Under the pieces are notes generated by a model that saw only the letters and a program-made list of their open reading frames with translations, ran no database searches and had not been told where the DNA came from. Position numbers and translations under genes: made by a program. From Candidatus Gastranaerophilales bacterium (GTDB lineage: Bacteria; Cyanobacteriota; Vampirovibrionia; Gastranaerophilales; Gastranaerophilaceae), in contig CALURG010000015.1 in assembly GCA_944323115.1 (NCBI GenBank), positions 1-57,182 on the forward strand: DNA of 57,182 bases, read 5' to 3'. Below are positions 7,026 through 17,475 of this stretch, piece by piece. Position 1 is the first letter of the stretch; each line of letters begins with the position of its first letter.

Positions 7026-8732
7026 ATGATTAATCCGACAAAATATATAATAAAAAATGCATCACCAATGAGAAAATTTATCACTCAACTGGATAAAAGC
7101 GGTGCAATTTTACCTGTTGTTCTTCTTGAGGCTACAGTTACGGGAGGAAGAACTTATCAAGCATACAAAAGAGATGGGTTTGTTGAAGCCAGAGAAAGAG
7201 TTACGGAAGAATCATTAGGTGCTATTTTCTGGCTTTTTGGTGCAACAATGTTCGGAAAATTGTTTGACAAAATAGGACGAACTTTCTTAAAAATTCCGAA
7301 AAACATGCCGGATGTTGGTATTGATAATGTAAGAAGTCCTTTCAAAAACTTTATCCAAAATGTAGCAAACAAAATTGGTTTGTCATCCGAATATCTGGCA
7401 AAATATTCTGTCGGAAAAACAGCAGCAAGCCTTATTACAGCATGCTTGTTTATAGGATATGTTGTGCCTAAGGTCAATCAAGCCATTACAAGAAATATTT
7501 ACGGAAAAATGGATAAAAAAGATCCAAATCACGAAAAAGCTCCAAATCCATACAAAAGCAAGCTTACTATAAAAGATGCCCGTTCTATTTTTTCGGCAAA
7601 AGACATTTCAATAAATGCTGTAGAAAACTTTAAAGCACAAAAAGGCAAAGGGCTTATTGCAAATATACGTTCAAAGTTTTCAACTACCGATACAACAGCA
7701 AATTCTAATGGACAAAATCCTTCTTTCTCAGGAAGTGCTGATGCAATGCTCCGTGTAGTTCAAAATTTTGAAGAAAATGCTATATGGAAACTAATGGGTA
7801 CAGATGTGGGAACAGTTTCAGGACGTACTATCAATGCAAGAAACAAAGACGAACGTGTTGAAATTTTATTTAGAGACATTACATCTATATATTTCTACTG
7901 TTTCTCAATGCCACATATAGTTAAATTTATGAATAGGCAAGACAGCTTAGGCGGTTTGAACACAAAACTCAATCCTATGAGTGCAAGAGAAGTTCACAAC
8001 CATCTGATTAACAGCATGGCTAAAAATGCTATGGAAGATAAAGTTCCTGTTGATACATTCAGAAAGTTTGCTCTCGGTGATGACACAAATAAGGATTTAG
8101 CAAGTAAGATTTTTGAGCCTAAAAAACCAAAGCAGCCCAAAAAGATTTTCTTCGGACTAATAAAGAAAAAACCTGAAGAAGAAATAAGAACAATTTCTCT
8201 TGCTGATTTTGAGAAAAATGTTGATTTGTTTGCAAAACCCGAACAAAAATCGATATTGAAAGAAAGAGCACGCAAAATGTCAGAACTTATGCAGCCTGAA
8301 AGACAAGGTGTCAGAATACTAACCGAGTTGCAGGTTGAAGACATCTTAAAAGGCGGTGCGGTAAGAGAGCCTGAATTTATGAGCCAAGTTTTGAACAATA
8401 TTTTCAAAAAAGGTTTCAAATCAAAAGCAACACCACTGACTGATCCATACAAATATATTTCACAATCTGCGATAGATGAAAAGAGAAAACAAATTCTCGA
8501 TTATGTAGAAGCAATCATTAAAGACGCTGAAAAAACAGGCACTGTTTCGGCAGAAAGAATGCTTAAATTAAACAAACGAAACATGTCCAAAAACGGATGG
8601 TTTATGGGTCTTGCAATGGGTGTATCGGCATTGTTCCTCTCTACAATAATCCCCAAAGTCCAATACTGGATTACATTCCTAAGAACAGGGAAACATACTT
8701 TTCCGGGAACTGAAGATTTAAAACAACAGTAA
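7026..8732 (+). CDS. Large membrane-associated protein, unknown family
   Basis: 568 aa; I do not recognise it. Possible membrane segments are around residues 75-90 (LGAIFWLFGATMFGKLF), 138-155 (ASLITACLFIGYVVPKV) and 530-550 (GLAMGVSALFLSTIIPKVQY). A long middle part (160-510) is soluble and lysine-rich, and it contains the short motif NPSFSG. The N terminus, MINPTKYIIKNASPMRKF, has no ordinary signal peptide. Both ends carry a hydrophobic segment followed by similar words (IGYVVPKVNQAIT and LSTIIPKVQYWIT), which may reflect a shared hairpin. It is the last gene before a strong terminator and may be cotranscribed with the TPR-HEXXH gene. Confidence 0.75.
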   Translation: MINPTKYIIKNASPMRKFITQLDKSGAILPVVLLEATVTGGRTYQAYKRDGFVEARERVTEESLGAIFWLFGATMFGKLFDKIGRTFLKIPKNMPDVGIDNVRSPFKNFIQNVANKIGLSSEYLAKYSVGKTAASLITACLFIGYVVPKVNQAITRNIYGKMDKKDPNHEKAPNPYKSKLTIKDARSIFSAKDISINAVENFKAQKGKGLIANIRSKFSTTDTTANSNGQNPSFSGSADAMLRVVQNFEENAIWKLMGTDVGTVSGRTINARNKDERVEILFRDITSIYFYCFSMPHIVKFMNRQDSLGGLNTKLNPMSAREVHNHLINSMAKNAMEDKVPVDTFRKFALGDDTNKDLASKIFEPKKPKQPKKIFFGLIKKKPEEEIRTISLADFEKNVDLFAKPEQKSILKERARKMSELMQPERQGVRILTELQVEDILKGGAVREPEFMSQVLNNIFKKGFKSKATPLTDPYKYISQSAIDEKRKQILDYVEAIIKDAEKTGTVSAERMLKLNKRNMSKNGWFMGLAMGVSALFLSTIIPKVQYWITFLRTGKHTFPGTEDLKQQ

Positions 8733-8771
8733 TAATTTTTAATCATTAAATTATTACGAATTAATTCATAC

Positions 8772-8806
8772 AAAAAGCTGCGGACAATAAGCCCGCAGCT
8801 TTTTTG
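8772..8806. terminator. Bidirectional intrinsic terminator
   Basis: AAAAAGCTGCGG pairs with CCGCAGCTTTTT around a 9-base loop. The A/T ends give a U-tract in both directions, so it serves both the plus-strand membrane protein gene ending at 8732 and groEL ending at 8830. Confidence 0.9.
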
Positions 8807-8829
8807 TATTGTATGGCAATTCGATTTTC

Positions 8830-10482
<1,653 letters not shown>

Positions 10483-10512
10483 TTAGTAAATATTTATATT
10501 AATTTTTTATGC

Positions 10513-10800
10513 CTATTCCAGCACACCCAAAACATCTTCAACAGACATTATTTTGAAAAGTTCTTCACCCATTTTTACATCGGTGCCTGCATATTTTGCA
10601 AACAAAACTTTTTCTCCGACTTTAACTTCCATCTCTGCTTTTTTGCCGTCATCGAGAGTTTTTCCTGAGCCGACAGCAACGACTTCACCTTTTTGAGGCT
10701 TTTCTTTTGCAGAATCGGGGATAAAAATACCGCCTTCTGTTTTTTCTGTATCTTCGATAACTTTAATAACTATCTTGTCTCCTAAAGGTCTGATTGACAT
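10513..10800 (-). CDS. groS: Co-chaperonin GroES (10 kDa)
   Basis: 95 aa when started at the ATG at 10800 (MSIRPLGDKIVIKVIED), which has a strong AAGGAGGAA ribosome site. An extension of 13 codons to 10839 is possible but unlikely. The mobile-loop region EGGIFIPDSAKEKPQKGEV and the roof motif are intact. It caps the GroEL cavity and leads the groESL operon. Confidence 0.98.
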   Translation of the reverse strand: MSIRPLGDKIVIKVIEDTEKTEGGIFIPDSAKEKPQKGEVVAVGSGKTLDDGKKAEMEVKVGEKVLFAKYAGTDVKMGEELFKIMSVEDVLGVLE

Positions 10801-10856
10801 AGATTCCTCCTTCTTTGTTATTATACTTTTGCAATACATATTTTCTTTACCATAAA

Positions 10857-10887
10857 TTTATACCATCTGAAATGAAAATAATTTCAA
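10857..10887 (-). promoter_or_regulatory. Possible groESL promoter; no CIRCE element
   Basis: Minus strand TTGAAA (10882-10887) and TATAAA (10857-10862) are separated by 19 bp, slightly long for a sigma-70 promoter. A small TGAAAT...ATTTCA inverted repeat overlaps the -35. The HrcA/CIRCE operator (TTAGCACTC-N9-GAGTGCTAA) is not present between groES and yebC. Confidence 0.3.
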
Positions 10888-10926
10888 AAGTTAATGAAAA
10901 ATTAATATTTGTATTTCATTAAAAAA

Positions 10927-11679
10927 TTATATTTGAACTTTTTCCATTACATCATCGGGTATATCAAAGTTTGAATAAACATTTTGGATATCATCATGTT
11001 CTTCAAGCTTGTCCATAAGCAAAAGAATCATTTTTGCCGTTTTCTCATCAGTGATTTCAAGCGTATTTTGCGGAAGCTTTGTCAATTCTGCACTTGTGTG
11101 CTTAAACCCTTCTTTCTCCAGTGTTTCTACGACATTTTGGAAATTTTCGGGAGAAGTAATAACTTTGTATTCTTCATCTTCGTCCGCAAAATCATCCGCT
11201 CCGGCATTGATTGCGGCATCAAAAAGTTTTTCATAGTCGTTGTCTTCTTTGGAGAATGCAACAACTCCGGCATCTTTAAACATCCAGCCCACACATCCGG
11301 TTTCTCCGAGATTTCCGTTAAATTTTGTAAAATAGCTTCTTATATCACCTGCCGTACGATTTCTGTTGTCAGTCATTGCCTCAACAATAACGGCAACACC
11401 GCCTGCACCGTATCCTTCATAGGTCAATTCTTCATAGTTTTCACTTGCTCCGGCACCTGCACCTTTTTCGATAGCTCTTTTAATATTATCATTCGGAAGC
11501 CCGCCTGCTTTTGCTTTTTCTATTGCAGTTCTCAAACGGAAATTCCCCGCAGGATCAGGTCCGCCCATTTTTGCAGCTACAATAATTTCTCGGGAGTATT
11601 TTTGAAACGCAACCCCTCTTTGTGCATCTACTTTTGCTTTTTTATGTTTAATGGTTGACCATTTTGAGTGTCCTGACAT
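10927..11679 (-). CDS. yebC: YebC/PmpR-family protein (TACO1-like)
   Basis: 250-aa member of a family described as transcriptional regulators and, more recently, as translation factors for difficult peptide motifs. The signature N terminus [20 protein letters not shown] and the motif [20 protein letters not shown] are present, with three domains and normal length. ATG at 11679 after AAAAGGAAT. It is upstream of groES on the same strand, but a 126-base AT-rich gap suggests separate transcription. Confidence 0.96.
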   Translation of the reverse strand: MSGHSKWSTIKHKKAKVDAQRGVAFQKYSREIIVAAKMGGPDPAGNFRLRTAIEKAKAGGLPNDNIKRAIEKGAGAGASENYEELTYEGYGAGGVAVIVEAMTDNRNRTAGDIRSYFTKFNGNLGETGCVGWMFKDAGVVAFSKEDNDYEKLFDAAINAGADDFADEDEEYKVITSPENFQNVVETLEKEGFKHTSAELTKLPQNTLEITDEKTAKMILLLMDKLEEHDDIQNVYSNFDIPDDVMEKVQI

Positions 11680-11850
11680 AGTTTTATTCCTTTTGTTTTT
11701 GTGTATATACTGCGGTTATTGCATTTTATGCTGTCTATTACTATTTTATTTTCTCATTAATTTTTATCAAGTTTTCTGTAAACAGCTTGAAACAATTTAA
11801 CACGATATTTATTGTTCACTGATAAGACAAAATAGTAATACTGTTTTTTT

Positions 11851-11866
11851 TATAATGTGTTATAAT
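11851..11866 (+). promoter_or_regulatory. Two -10-like boxes just before start codon
   Basis: TATAAT occurs at 11851-11856 and again at 11861-11866, 16 and 6 bases before the ATG at 11873. No good -35 is visible. If either is used, the transcript would be almost leaderless, as proposed for lpdA. In such AT-rich DNA one copy may be chance. Confidence 0.3.
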
Positions 11867-11872
11867 CAAACA

Positions 11873-12745
11873 ATGAGTTTGAAAAATAGTAATTTTATCC
11901 AAAAAGCATTTGATATTACGAAAGAAAATATTATACTTGCACAGCCGTTTATCATTTTTATGATTGTCTTGAGCTTTACGCTTGCAGGATTGGCAATGCA
12001 GGCAAATAGTATATCTTACATAGTATTTTTAATTACAAACATTCTCTTGTGCTGTGCTTTTTTCTCCGGATGGTTTTACATGATAAAACAGGGTATCTAT
12101 CTTGACAAAAGAATACAAAACGGAGAATACAGAAAACCTGAAGATAGAGCTTCCGCTTCACTTGCATTGTCAAAAGAGTTTTTTCCGGGTGTTGGTGAAT
12201 ATTTTCTTCAAGTTACAACAACAATAACAATTTATGTTATTTTTTATTTTTTAGTTATGTTCTTGTTTTACAAACTCGGCCAGCATATTCTTCCGAATCC
12301 TCATATTGATATAAACAAACTTTATTCAATTGCAAATGCTTCACCGGCAGAAGTACAAAAATTTGTCTACGGTTTGAGTTTTGAGCAATTGCGTGCAATA
12401 AATTTGTGGATGATTTTTATGGGAAGTACAATGTGTGCTTTTAGTTTTGTCACAATGTTTATCTTTCCTGCAATTTATGACACAAAAGACCGGAATAAAA
12501 AAGAATTTTTCCTTTTCGCCCCGTTTCTTGCATTCAAAAGGAATATTGTTTTTATTTTTAAAAATTTCTTCGGCTCGCTCGGTATAATTTTGTTTTTGCT
12601 GTTTTTAAATACCGTACTTTCAATACTCAGTCTTATATTTAACTTAAATATTGTTCTTGCAATAATCGGACTGCTGATTTCTTTTTATTTTATAACTTAC
12701 GGACTTGTTTTAATATTCTTGTATTATGAAGAACGAAAAAATTAA
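11873..12745 (+). CDS. Polytopic membrane protein, unknown function
   Basis: 290 aa from the ATG at 11873 (MSLKNSNFIQKAFDITKENI); a start 18 bases earlier is less likely because it overlaps the promoter-like boxes. About six hydrophobic helices are visible, for example FIIFMIVLSFTLAGLAM near 30, IVFLITNILLCCAFFSGWF near 55, TIYVIFYFLVMFLFY near 125 and the last 45 residues. I do not recognise the family. Its 3' end overlaps miaA by 20 bases, so the two are translationally linked. Confidence 0.75.
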   Translation: MSLKNSNFIQKAFDITKENIILAQPFIIFMIVLSFTLAGLAMQANSISYIVFLITNILLCCAFFSGWFYMIKQGIYLDKRIQNGEYRKPEDRASASLALSKEFFPGVGEYFLQVTTTITIYVIFYFLVMFLFYKLGQHILPNPHIDINKLYSIANASPAEVQKFVYGLSFEQLRAINLWMIFMGSTMCAFSFVTMFIFPAIYDTKDRNKKEFFLFAPFLAFKRNIVFIFKNFFGSLGIILFLLFLNTVLSILSLIFNLNIVLAIIGLLISFYFITYGLVLIFLYYEERKN

Positions 12746-13667
12746 AAAAGTAATTGCAATAGTCGGCCCGACAGCATCCGGGAAAACTTCTCTTGCTGTT
12801 AAAATTGCACAAAATCTTGACACGGAAATTATCTCTGCTGACTCAAGACAAATTTACAAAGAGTTTGATATTGCTACAGCCAAACCGTCAAAAGAAGAGC
12901 GGGGAGAGATAAAACACCATCTGATGGATGTTGTTAATCCGACCGAAGATTTTACTGTTGCAGATTTTGCAGACAGTGCCGAAAAAATTATAAAAGACTT
13001 GCACAATAAAAACAAAATACCGGTTGTTGCAGGAGGAACAGGCCTGTATTTCAGAATCCTTCTTGAAAATTATGACCTGCCGAGAGTTGCACCAAACATT
13101 GCGTTCCGTGAAGAATTACACAGAATTGAAAAAGAAAAAGGTGCAGAAGAAATTTATAATATGTTAAAAGAAAAAGATCCGCTTCTTGCCGAAAAAATGC
13201 ATCCGAATAACACCGTTAAAATCATTCGTGCACTTGAAGTGTGTGATGCTTTAAAAATTCCAATGTCACAGGCACAAAAAATAAAACAAGAACCGCAATA
13301 CGACGTTTTTTGGATAGGTCTCGGACATCTTAACGGTGAAGACAGAAAGTTTCTCTATGAAAGAACGGACAAAAGAGTTGATTTAATGATTCAAAAAGGG
13401 CTGGAAAAAGAAGCGTTCAATCTTTATACAAAATACGGAAAAATTCCTTCTTTGATGAATACAATCGGCTATCAGGAATTTATTGAATACTTTGAAAATA
13501 AAATCAGCTATGAAGAAGCCGTTGAAAAAATCAAACAAAACACCAGAAGATATGCAAAAAGACAGTTGACCTGGTTTAGAAAAAATCAAGAAATACGTTG
13601 GTTTGATATTCAAAACAGAACATCTCAACAAATTTTGGAAGATATAAAAGCTTTGCAAATATTTTAA
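12726..13667 (+). CDS. miaA: tRNA dimethylallyltransferase
   Basis: Transfers the dimethylallyl group to A37 of tRNAs that read UNN codons. 313 aa, normal length. The P-loop VGPTASGKTSLAVKIA is followed by EIISADSRQIYKEFDIATAK and HHLMDVVNP, then VAGGTGLYFRILLENYDLP. The C-terminal part has QNTRRYAKRQLTWFRK, the tRNA-contact helix. It starts inside the preceding membrane-protein gene. Confidence 0.97.
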   Translation: MKNEKIKKVIAIVGPTASGKTSLAVKIAQNLDTEIISADSRQIYKEFDIATAKPSKEERGEIKHHLMDVVNPTEDFTVADFADSAEKIIKDLHNKNKIPVVAGGTGLYFRILLENYDLPRVAPNIAFREELHRIEKEKGAEEIYNMLKEKDPLLAEKMHPNNTVKIIRALEVCDALKIPMSQAQKIKQEPQYDVFWIGLGHLNGEDRKFLYERTDKRVDLMIQKGLEKEAFNLYTKYGKIPSLMNTIGYQEFIEYFENKISYEEAVEKIKQNTRRYAKRQLTWFRKNQEIRWFDIQNRTSQQILEDIKALQIF

Positions 13668-13728
13668 ATTGTGAAACAATAGTGAAAAGAGTTTTGTGTT
13701 CAATTATATTTTTATGAAAGGGTAAATT

Positions 13729-15114
13729 TTGTTCGAACGTTTTACAGAAAAAGCTATAAATGTTATATCTACGGCACAAAAAGAAGCTGCTGATTCCATG
13801 ACTTACAAAATTTATCCGGAGCATATACTTCTCGGTATTCTTGAGACTAAATCAAATATCTGTTCCAGATTGTTGATACATGCCGGCATGGAGGTGGATT
13901 CTTTCAGAAAACAGGTATTTGACAAATACAAAGATGTACAGCACAAATTTAAGCACACAAATATAGCTTTTAGTGAATATTCACAAAAGATAATAAAACT
14001 TGCTTCGGAACTTGCTAAAAAGAAGTCAAATTCATACATAACGCCGGAACACATTCTTCTTGCACTGATAATTATCTGTGAAAATTTTGAAAATGAAGTC
14101 AAAAACGATTTTCAAAAATACAATATTGACATAGAAAAAATAAAACAAACTCTTTTAAAACTTGTTGAAAAACGCAATAAAAAAGGTGATTTTCATCCCG
14201 AACTCATAAACCAGCGGGACAAAAGTGAATATTCTACAGTCCAGTCCATTTTTAAAGAAGGAGAAGCAAAAGATATACTGGACAGGGCTGTAGCAAAACT
14301 TACCGCTTCTCACTACGAAATCTTGGGAACAGAACAAATAGTTCAATCTATACTTGAAGACCAAAATTCTGATTTGAGCAGGCTTTTAAACGAATCAGGA
14401 ATTAATCTTGAAAACTATACCGGGAAATTGCAGGAAGTTTCTTCCCGCCAGGCAGAGTTTGAAGAAAAACAGATTATTTTTACTCCGAATGCATTTAAAA
14501 CAATGCTGCTTGCCTTTGAAACAGCAAAAGAACTTGGCTCCGCAAATGTTAAACCTGAACATATCATTTTAGGCATGCTGAAAGCAAAAAGCGGAATTGC
14601 TTACAATATCTTTAAAGAATTGAAAATTGAAGACGATGAACTTGCCCACAAAATCATCAAACCGATAGAAAAACAAATGCCTGAAACCCTCACTATACTC
14701 AGACTTGCAAAGCGTGAAGCACAGAGTATGAACAGAAATATTGTAGGAAGCGAATTTATTCTTCTGGGAATAATAGGAGAAGCCGCAGGAATCGGTGCAC
14801 GTGTGCTTTCACAGCTGGGCGTGACTATTAAAGATGCAAGGATTGAAGTGGAAAGAGTTTTGGGATACGGCAATTCCTATACATACGGTGAAGTTGTCTT
14901 TTCTGACAGAGCAAAAAAAATTCTTGAAATAGCTTGGGAAAAAGCAAAAAAACACAAAAATACAAAAATAGCTTCAGAAAATTTACTCTGGGCAATTACC
15001 CAAACACCTGATTCAGTTGCAATGCAGGTTTTGGCTAATCTCGGGGTTGATGTACTTGAAATAAATCAAGGCATTATCAAAGAATTCAAATCGCTTGAAA
15101 AAAACGAACAATAA
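13729..15114 (+). CDS. Stand-alone multi-Clp-N-domain protein, no ATPase
   Basis: 461 aa from a TTG at 13729 after AAAGGG. The protein is a series of six alpha-helical half-repeats, equal to about three Clp N-terminal domains: FERFTEKAINVISTAQKEA/YPEHILLGIL; FSEYSQKIIKLASELA/TPEHILLALI; DILDRAVAKLTAS/LGTEQIVQSIL; FTPNAFKTMLLAFETAK/KPEHIILGML; a fifth around LILRLAKREAQ-like residues 325-360; and FSDRAKKILEIAWEKA/ASENLLWAI. No Walker A/B motif or AAA+ domain is present. In ClpA/ClpC these domains bind substrates and adaptors (family knowledge). A free triple array could act as an adaptor or competitor for Clp substrates. ClpT-like proteins of cyanobacteria and plants are a loose precedent. Confidence 0.85.
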   Translation: MFERFTEKAINVISTAQKEAADSMTYKIYPEHILLGILETKSNICSRLLIHAGMEVDSFRKQVFDKYKDVQHKFKHTNIAFSEYSQKIIKLASELAKKKSNSYITPEHILLALIIICENFENEVKNDFQKYNIDIEKIKQTLLKLVEKRNKKGDFHPELINQRDKSEYSTVQSIFKEGEAKDILDRAVAKLTASHYEILGTEQIVQSILEDQNSDLSRLLNESGINLENYTGKLQEVSSRQAEFEEKQIIFTPNAFKTMLLAFETAKELGSANVKPEHIILGMLKAKSGIAYNIFKELKIEDDELAHKIIKPIEKQMPETLTILRLAKREAQSMNRNIVGSEFILLGIIGEAAGIGARVLSQLGVTIKDARIEVERVLGYGNSYTYGEVVFSDRAKKILEIAWEKAKKHKNTKIASENLLWAITQTPDSVAMQVLANLGVDVLEINQGIIKEFKSLEKNEQ

Positions 15115-15117
15115 AAA

Positions 15118-15180
15118 TCCTGATAGTTTTTCGATGTTGTCTGTTATATAATAGCCATACAATGAATTCGGATATCAGGA
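15118..15180 (+). promoter_or_regulatory. trpS promoter region with inverted repeat over the ribosome site
   Basis: A TATAAT box is at 15147-15152, with only a poor -35. A strong AGGAGGG ribosome site is at 15177-15183. TCCTGATA (15118-15125) and TATCAGGA (15173-15180) are perfect 8-bp inverted copies flanking the box, and the second arm includes part of the ribosome site. In readthrough RNA from the upstream gene the arms could pair and mask translation; in RNA started at the promoter they could not. Confidence 0.4.
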
Positions 15181-15187
15181 GGGTCAG

Positions 15188-16204
15188 ATGAGCGAACAGC
15201 AGACAAAACGCATAGTAACCGGTATGAGACCGACAGGGAAACTTCATCTCGGTCATTATATCGGCGTTTTAAAAAACATGGTTAAACTTCAAGACGAATA
15301 CGAATGTTTTTTCTTTGTTGCTGATTGGCATGCTCTGACCACACAATTTGACTGTACGGAAAATCTTGTTGAAAATGTCCGTAATGTTGTTTTGGACTGG
15401 CTTGCCGCAGGAATCGACCCTGACAAAGCATCAATATATGTTCAATCTCATCTGCCGCAGACAGCAGAACTTCATATATATCTGAGTATGGTCACGCCTC
15501 AAAACTGGGTGGAAAGAGACCCTACCTTAAAAGACCTCGTCAAAATGATTAGGACAGACGAAAATGAATCAAAACCGAATGTATCCTACGGATTTTTGGG
15601 TTATCCTGTTTTGATGTCTGCGGATATATTGTCTTTCAATGTTGATTACGTACCGGTCGGGATTGACCAGGTTGCCCATATAGAAATCACCAGAGATATT
15701 GCAAGACGCTTCAACAACATTTATAAAACGGATTTGTTTAAGGAAGCAAAACCGCTTTTGACAAATATTCCAATGCTAAAGGGTGTTGACGGTCAAAAAA
15801 TGGGCAAATCTTTCCACAACGACATAAAAATTTCCGATGATGAACAAACAACACAAAAGAAAATCATGCAGGCTATCACAGACAGAAGCCGTGCAAGAAA
15901 AGATGATCCAGGCAATCCGGATAACTGCGAAGTTGCTTTTGAATACTGGAAAGCATTCGGAAAAGAAGAACAAATTAAAAAAGTCTGCGAAGAATGTAAA
16001 GCAGGCAAAAGAGGCTGCGTAGACTGCAAACGTGAACTTGCAGCAATGATAAACGAAGAATTCCGCCCAATCAGAGAAAAAAGAAAATACTATGAGCAGC
16101 ATCCGGAAATTGTTGACGAAATAATCAAAAAGGGCGACCAAAAAGCTCAAGAAGCTGCTGATGAGGTTTTGAAAGAAGTAAGAAAAGCCGTCAGAATGTT
16201 TTGA
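15188..16204 (+). CDS. trpS: Tryptophanyl-tRNA synthetase
   Basis: Class I synthetase charging tRNA-Trp. 338 aa. The HIGH-type motif is HLGHY (His20-His23) after TGMRPTGK, and the KMSKS equivalent is KMGKS. The C-terminal part contains a four-cysteine segment (CEECKAGKRGCVDCKREL), as seen in a subset of bacterial TrpS. Strong ribosome site AGGAGGG. It is followed directly by coaBC. Confidence 0.98.
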   Translation: MSEQQTKRIVTGMRPTGKLHLGHYIGVLKNMVKLQDEYECFFFVADWHALTTQFDCTENLVENVRNVVLDWLAAGIDPDKASIYVQSHLPQTAELHIYLSMVTPQNWVERDPTLKDLVKMIRTDENESKPNVSYGFLGYPVLMSADILSFNVDYVPVGIDQVAHIEITRDIARRFNNIYKTDLFKEAKPLLTNIPMLKGVDGQKMGKSFHNDIKISDDEQTTQKKIMQAITDRSRARKDDPGNPDNCEVAFEYWKAFGKEEQIKKVCEECKAGKRGCVDCKRELAAMINEEFRPIREKRKYYEQHPEIVDEIIKKGDQKAQEAADEVLKEVRKAVRMF

Positions 16205-16281
16205 AGATTACAAAATTCTGCAAAACAAAGCAGCAGCACAATCATTTTACATTAAATCAGAACAAAAAGCGGAGAGGCGTA

Positions 16282-17475
16282 TTGTCAAAAGGTAAAAACA
16301 TTTTAATAGGAATAACAGGAGGGATTGCGGCTTACAAAATCTGCGAACTTATTCGTCTGTTCAAAAAAAACGGTGCAAATGTTAAAGTTACCGCAACACA
16401 AAATGCCCTTAACTTTGTCACCGAGCTTACCCTTGATACCCTCTCTCAAGAGCAGGTTTATACGGAACAGTTTAATACGGCTGACAAAAAACCAGAGCAC
16501 ATTGCTCTTTGCGATTGGGCGGATGTTTTTTTGATAGCTCCGGCTTCGGCAAATACTATAGGCAAAATTGCAAACGGTTTGTGTGATAATCTTTTGACCT
16601 CACTGGCTTGTGCTTTTCAAAAACAGTTGTTTATTGCTCCTGCAATGAATACAGGCATGTACAATAACCCTGCCGTACAAAAAAACATTGAAACGCTAAA
16701 AGCCGCCGGTACAATAATAATCGAACCGGACTCCGGTTTTCTTGCCTGCGGAAAAAGCGGTGTAGGAAGACTTTCCGATATAAACAACATTTATGACTGC
16801 GTTGAAAGCTATTTCCAAGACAGTTCACCGATGAAAGGCAAAAAAGTTGTGGTAACAGCGGGCGGCACAAAAGAAAATATTGATCCGGTCAGATACATAG
16901 GAAATTACAGCTCAGGCAAAATGGGTACAGCAGTTGCTGATGCGGCAGCAAAAATGGGTGCAGATGTTACGCTGATAAAAACTTTTGATATAGCCAGACC
17001 TTATGCAACAATTGATGTAAAAAGTGCACAGGAAATGCTGCAAGCCGTTGAAAAAGAATTTCTTCAAAAAAACGCAGATATTCTGATTATGACAGCGGCT
17101 GTAGCAGATTATAGGCCTGAAAATTGTGCAAATTTGAAAATAAAAAAAGAAAATAACGAAACTCTCACAATAAAGCTTGTCAAAAATCCGGATATTCTAA
17201 AAGAAATGTGTGCAAAAAAATCCACGAGCCAGCAAGTAATAGGTTTTTGTGCCGAAAGCAACAATCTTCTGGATTACGCAAAAGAAAAAATTCAAAAAAA
17301 AGGCTGCGATTATATAATAGCAAATGATATTTCTTCAAAAGATACTGGATTTTCAAGTGATTACAACGAGGTTTATGTTATAAATAAAGACTTGCAGGTT
17401 ACAAAAATAGACAAAAATACAAAACAAAATATAGCGATAAAAATTATGGAGTTGTTGTATGGCCAAAACCAGTGA
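16282..17475 (+). CDS. coaBC: Phosphopantothenoylcysteine decarboxylase/synthetase
   Basis: Bifunctional coenzyme A biosynthesis enzyme: the CoaB part joins cysteine to phosphopantothenate and the CoaC part decarboxylates the product. I choose the TTG at 16282 (MSKGKNILIGITGGIAAYK) because GGAGAGG lies 4 bases upstream; this gives 397 aa. An open frame extends back to 16201, but that extension is not family-like. The CoaC flavodoxin-like domain covers 1-170 with APAMNTGMYNNPAVQ and the active-site Cys region ACGKSGVGRL. The CoaB domain begins KKVVVTAGGTKENIDPVRYI. It overlaps the next gene by 17 bases. Confidence 0.95.
   Translation: MSKGKNILIGITGGIAAYKICELIRLFKKNGANVKVTATQNALNFVTELTLDTLSQEQVYTEQFNTADKKPEHIALCDWADVFLIAPASANTIGKIANGLCDNLLTSLACAFQKQLFIAPAMNTGMYNNPAVQKNIETLKAAGTIIIEPDSGFLACGKSGVGRLSDINNIYDCVESYFQDSSPMKGKKVVVTAGGTKENIDPVRYIGNYSSGKMGTAVADAAAKMGADVTLIKTFDIARPYATIDVKSAQEMLQAVEKEFLQKNADILIMTAAVADYRPENCANLKIKKENNETLTIKLVKNPDILKEMCAKKSTSQQVIGFCAESNNLLDYAKEKIQKKGCDYIIANDISSKDTGFSSDYNEVYVINKDLQVTKIDKNTKQNIAIKIMELLYGQNQ

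Noticed and set aside
10984-11658. 224-codon plus-strand frame
   Set aside because: Shadow of yebC; Cys/Phe-rich composition typical of antisense reading.
16201-16281. N-terminal extension of CoaBC
   Set aside because: The extra 27 residues are Lys/Gln/Asn-rich and unlike the family; a good ribosome site precedes the TTG at 16282.
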